A DNA stretch of 11,000 nucleotides, taken from Zygnema cylindricum (taxonomy: Eukaryota; Streptophyta; Zygnematophyceae; Zygnematales; Zygnemataceae). Shown here piece after piece: positions 7,755 through 11,000 of the stretch (position 1 is the stretch's first letter; the number at the start of each line of letters is the position of its first letter). A model generated the notes under the pieces. It had not been told where the DNA came from. It made no database searches and saw only the letters and a program-made list of their open reading frames with translations. The DNA is taken from positions 64,001 through 75,000 of the forward strand of contig JBBHKE010001493.1 of NCBI GenBank assembly GCA_037447655.1. The letters run 5' to 3'. The translations under genes were made by a program, and so were the position numbers.

Positions 7755-8687
7755 CTCCCCCGAAAATTTAGTTTCGTGCATCCATGATGCCACGTCATCA
7801 TCTGTCACACTTCATAAAACTACGTCATCAGCTGTCACCACTGTCACCTTTTGCTGTCTCCTCCATCTGAATCTACCAAAATGCCTCCGATAAAAGTTTC
7901 CCACTTGTTCCACCAACGCTTCCGTTGTCTCCATATACCATCCAAATTTCATAATACATAATATATATATATATATTTTTCATTTTCCGATTACAACAAA
8001 ATAATTCCTTCCAATATCTAAATCCGGATCTACATTCCCAAAATTCTATCACAAATCAACTAAAAATTAAAGCCAAATTATCACACTAATAATATATCCC
8101 CGCTCAAATAATTCCTACCTCATTATAACAAATCTAGATTTCAATAATAATTTTTCTTTTCTTTTCATGAACTATCAAATCCCAAAATTTCCCATAAAAA
8201 TTCATATAACAAATAGTATTTTCCCAAAAATTCTAATAATGTCACATTTCCCAAAAATTTCCAACAACTCAAAATCTACATTACAAATCCAATTTTCAAC
8301 AATCATTGATCCACAAAATTTGGATCTCTCCACCATATGTCAAAACTCCCCCTTCCGGATCTCTCTCCCCCAAACGTCGAATCTCCACCTTCCACATCTC
8401 TCCATCAAACGAATATGTATTTTCCAAAAAATAAAATATCATTTCTCATAATTAATCATTTTCATTGAGGGTAGACATTTCGGCACTCTCACTAAGTTAA
8501 CCCTTGGGGCGATGCAAGATTAAACTCGGCACATACCAACACTATGATAAGGCCGATCTCATGGGTACACAGACACCAATACTGCAATACAACCAGCAAG
8601 GACAATATTAACCCGCTACAATGCGTGTGATACAAACCTATCTCGACTTAACCTAACATATGATAGATGGGGTGTGGGCCCATAACC
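7755..8687 (-). mobile_element. Internal domain, copy 2 (933 bp, non-coding)
   Basis: This segment matches copy 1 in length and, as far as I can read, in every base. It has the same leader, AT-rich stretch and polypurine tract (7755-7762). The end next to LTR 3 (8669-8687) is where a primer-binding site should lie. It reads GGTTATGGGCCCACACCCC on the minus strand, which does not match the common plant initiator-Met site TGGTATCAGAG. A TGG at 8682-8680 offers an alternative start, but I cannot assign a tRNA. Confidence 0.85.
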
Positions 8688-10011
8688 TGTTGTTCTTTGG
8701 TCTAAAATAGACCGCAGAAGCCACCCAAACTATCATGCAAAAAGCTAAGCAAAAATAGGTCGACGAACAATCATTTGAAATGCATCCTCCATTTAACATA
8801 CAACAACATTTAGGGTTTCATGGAATAATCAACATAAATAAACCCTATGACAACATCTAAGGTTTGATGGAATAATCGACATAAACAAACCCTAGGACAA
8901 ATGCATAAACAATGCATATCAAACATATATAAAACAACGTAAATAAATAATAACAAAAGAGTGCAATCTCACATAAACATTAAATAAAGAAAAGTATACC
9001 AATAAACACATTTACCCAAATGCATGACCTAATCGGCAACCCTAAAAGTTTACATCTTCGGTCCCCACTTTACTAACCAGCATTGATGATTAAATTCCTA
9101 ACAAAGCTCATTCCTATATATACACTTGTGAGCTGTCAATGAATCACTAAGTGTCAAAATAACCAAAGTAAATTACATAACTGTCACTAAATCAAACTAA
9201 TCGTAAGCGTAAACCTGAGAGTCAAGCAATCGTAAACGTACACTTGTCTACAAGTATGATATTGTACACACACAAATTAAACTATCAAAACCCTAATTGA
9301 TCACTTAAATATAAACATCATAATCAACACTAATTTATAATAACGCAAAAGACAAAACAATGTTACTCCAAATATTTACACCGACGCATCCACATATCCG
9401 CGTCATAAGTGACAACTTGCTTAGTCACTTGTCGATAAGTCCACGTAGTGAACCGACATCGCATATGTACGGTCCACTAGATAATGTGTCATAAAAACAA
9501 TGTGGTCCCTTAAAAATATCGGCGGACGTCGTCCGCCCTCCACGTGTACCTCAAACAACTTGTCGAAATCAATTCGTACGATCCAAATCCTGTCCGTACC
9601 GAAATCACGTACTTCGTCATAAATGGGCCTTGTCGCATTTAAGGTACACGTCATTTTCGATAAATGCATGTCGCAATAAGCGACAACTTAAAGTACACCT
9701 GTCAAATACGACGCTCCGTACCGGCGGCGTCCCATGTAATAAATTTCATCTGTCGCATTATGTTTCGTACGTGCGACGTACCATTTTATCTTCGTCGATT
9801 ATCTCACGTCGGATTGCTTCGCGATCCGCCGTCCATTTCCTCTCACATTTCGCGCCACTCAATTACTCCATTAATTTTATGTGTACATTTAATTCCCCAA
9901 TCCATAAATCCTTTCGAACCTCCACAATATATCGCGTAAATGCGTACGCACGAAACATCGCGTACGCACGAAACGATGTGTTCGCACGAAACTAACTTTT
10001 CAAAAACAACA
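8688..10011 (-). repeat. LTR 3 (right; 5' LTR in element orientation)
   Basis: This 1324-bp LTR differs from LTR 2 at six sites by my reading: 9212, 9224, 9236, 9563, 9728 and 9787. It ends AACAACA at 10011 and is followed by the GTAAA duplication. Its TATA box at 9115-9122 should start the element's RNA near 9085. The 141-codon minus-strand frame at 9843-10268 is only the host protease frame running into this LTR. Confidence 0.92.
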
Positions 10012-10016
10012 GTAAA
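10012..10016. repeat. Right target-site duplication GTAAA
   Basis: These five bases follow the AACAACA end of the nested element and match 4169-4173. Removing the insertion and one copy leaves the host protease frame continuous across the joint, which confirms the exact borders. Confidence 0.9.
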
Positions 10017-10496
10017 GACTCCTATCCTAGTGCTAGTATTAAAACCCTTATCATCTAATACAGACGTAGAGATGAGGTTTTTGTTCAGCTGTGGAATAAA
10101 CAATACATCGGAGTATGTAACTATAGATGTCTTTCCTTCTACTAACACTTTTAGATCTACTGATCCTACAAGAGTAGTAGTGATTATTCTCCCATCCCCG
10201 TACTCTATATCTACGGTGGGAATCTTTCTTATCTTAGTGAACAGGTGTTTATCTTTACACACGTGCATGGATGCACCTGAATCTACAATCCAGTCTTCTT
10301 CACATTTTAATCCACTGAAAACACATTTTTGCTTTCATGGAATTTCGACCTCGTTTTTCGCTACCAACTCCTCATCCAATAAGAGTTCATCGTCTTTGTC
10401 CTCGGATTTCGCCTCATTTACTTGTGTCACGAGATTTTTTTTTTTTCCTCTCGAGAGTCCACCTGTCTGCCCCTCTTTTAAGCGCAGCTCGATTAA
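10012..10496 (-). pseudogene. pol: Copia protease region, interrupted by the nested element
   Basis: This is an aspartic protease that would cut the gag-pol polyprotein. The catalytic motif DSGAS is at 10269-10283 within WIVDSGASMHV. It is followed by a YGDGRI flap-like segment and by VLFIPQLNKNLISTS, which is conserved in copia elements at the end of the protease region. The frame is the same as gag, separated from it by TAG at 10497-10499 and broken again by TGA at 10335-10337. Upstream of the protease is a Lys/Asp/Glu-rich linker with a run of 12 A (10435-10446). The nested element splits the frame at 10012, just before the integrase part. Confidence 0.85.
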
Positions 10497-11000
10497 CTAA
10501 GTGCATTCAGCCATATATTGTCCCGGTTTCTTACAAAAATGGCACAAACCCTTGGGAGTCCTTAGTCCGAACTCCTCGGTCTGATTTTTCTGCCCCTCCC
10601 CTCGATAATTTCCAACCTGTTTTCTATAATCATTCTTTCTCCAATCGGTCCCAGCTGCCAAAGCTTGCCCACTCTTTCCTCCCTTTCGGATCTCAATTGT
10701 ATTCTCACGAACAAAAATCATCCCTACCACTGAATTCCAAATCCACCTTGAGTCCGCCAAGTCCTGCACACGGTTGACTATGTTCTCGAACTCATCAGGT
10801 AACTTCATCAGTAGACAATTAACCTTTTCCTTTTCACTAAATACTTTTCGAGCACTGACTAGTTCCATGAAAAGTGTAGCAAGCTCATTGCAAAAATCCA
10901 ACATCTTCCCCCCTTTGTATATATACTCGTTAATTTTCTGATCAGCCAACTATTGTTGCTGAATCTTACCTTTTCGGTACATTTTTATGATAGCCACCCA
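10497..11000 (-). pseudogene. gag: Copia gag (C-terminal part), broken and truncated by the window edge
   Basis: This is the structural protein that would form virus-like particles and bind element RNA. The open frame 10497-10949 (150 codons from a TTG) includes a segment typical of copia gag (KVNCLLMKLPDEFENIVNRV, residues 42-61) and ends in a zinc knuckle at residues 136-149. The knuckle should be C-X2-C-X4-H-X4-C, but the His is Gln (C136, C139, Q144, C149), so metal binding is probably lost. A TAG at 10950-10952 interrupts the frame. Upstream it stays open to the right edge with gag-like sequence, so the N-terminus lies outside the window. Confidence 0.85.

Larger units (their letters stand above)
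4174..10011 (-). mobile_element. Nested non-autonomous LTR retrotransposon with three LTRs and two internal domains
   Basis: The 5838-bp insertion starts with TGTTGTT and ends with AACAACA, a 7-bp terminal inverted repeat, and is flanked by GTAAA on both sides. It consists of three 1324-bp LTRs separated by two 933-bp internal segments, repeating at exactly 2257 bp. A single pair of target-site duplications encloses the whole array, so the host was entered once. Orientation is set by the polypurine tract CGGGGGAG before TGTTG on the minus strand and by TATATATAGG on the same strand. No gag, protease, integrase or reverse transcriptase is present, so mobility would depend on a helper. At 1324 bp the LTRs are too long for a TRIM, and the internal part is shorter than usual for a LARD, so neither class name fits well. 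Confidence 0.9.
996..11000 (-). mobile_element. Decayed Ty1/copia LTR retrotransposon, interrupted and cut by the right edge
   Basis: The minus strand shows the copia order gag zinc knuckle, protease, integrase, reverse transcriptase, RNase H, polypurine tract, LTR. Integrase before reverse transcriptase separates Ty1/copia from Ty3/gypsy. All domains belong to one original frame, now broken by stops at 10950, 10497, 10335, 3411, 2951, 2783, 2033 and 1397, and by frameshifts near 4070-4090 and 3165-3190. Positions 4174-10011 are a foreign insertion. The 5' LTR, primer-binding site and gag N-terminus lie beyond 11000. I cannot place it in a named plant copia lineage from sequence alone. Confidence 0.9.

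Noticed and set aside
4174-10011. Satellite or tandem-repeat array with a 2257-bp unit
   Set aside because: The array starts and ends with a full LTR, has TG...CA ends and is flanked by a 5-bp target duplication. An LTR-element origin explains it fully.
9843-10268. 141-codon minus-strand ORF that looks like a protease fusion protein
   Set aside because: The first 84 codons or so are host protease. The rest is antisense reading of the nested LTR beyond 10011. It is a by-product of the insertion and not a gene.

Overview
The window is repetitive nuclear DNA, most likely from a plant. It contains no ordinary cellular gene that I can support. The main content is a decayed Ty1/copia (Pseudoviridae-type) LTR retrotransposon on the minus strand. 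A much younger, non-coding LTR retrotransposon has inserted into it. A plant origin is inferred from the nested LTR insertions, the tRNA-derived SINE-like promoter and the type of copia polyprotein; it is not proven.

Layout from left to right. Positions 1-880 hold no recognised gene, only two short inverted repeats. Positions 880-960 carry a tRNA-like Pol III promoter (A box and B box), probably a SINE head. The 3' LTR of the host copia element ends at 1164; its outer end is uncertain and 996 is a candidate. It is followed by its polypurine tract and then, reading leftward on the minus strand, by RNase H (1178-2032), reverse transcriptase (2033-3190) and integrase (3191-about 4085). The gag/protease half lies at 10012-11000 and runs off the right edge. 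Gag-pol was once one reading frame. It now has eight internal stop codons, two frameshifts and a 60-bp in-frame duplication inside RNase H, so it cannot make a working polyprotein.

The nested element occupies 4174-10011 (5838 bp). It splits the host between protease and integrase and is flanked by a 5-bp target-site duplication, GTAAA. Its architecture is unusual: LTR - internal - LTR - internal - LTR, with three 1324-bp LTRs and two 933-bp internal segments, all in register at a period of exactly 2257 bp. The polypurine tract and TATA box place it on the minus strand, like its host. It has no gag or pol, so it is non-autonomous and would need enzymes from another element.

By reading, the three LTRs differ at seven sites. 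The middle LTR matches the right-hand LTR at the one informative site on its left, and matches the left-hand LTR at all six informative sites on its right. This is the pattern expected if an ordinary two-LTR insertion was duplicated by unequal recombination between its two LTRs. Other points of note are a perfect 12-bp hairpin whose loop presents the polypurine tract, an 18-bp triple repeat in U3, a conserved 82-codon ORF in the LTR, and no recognisable initiator-Met primer-binding site.
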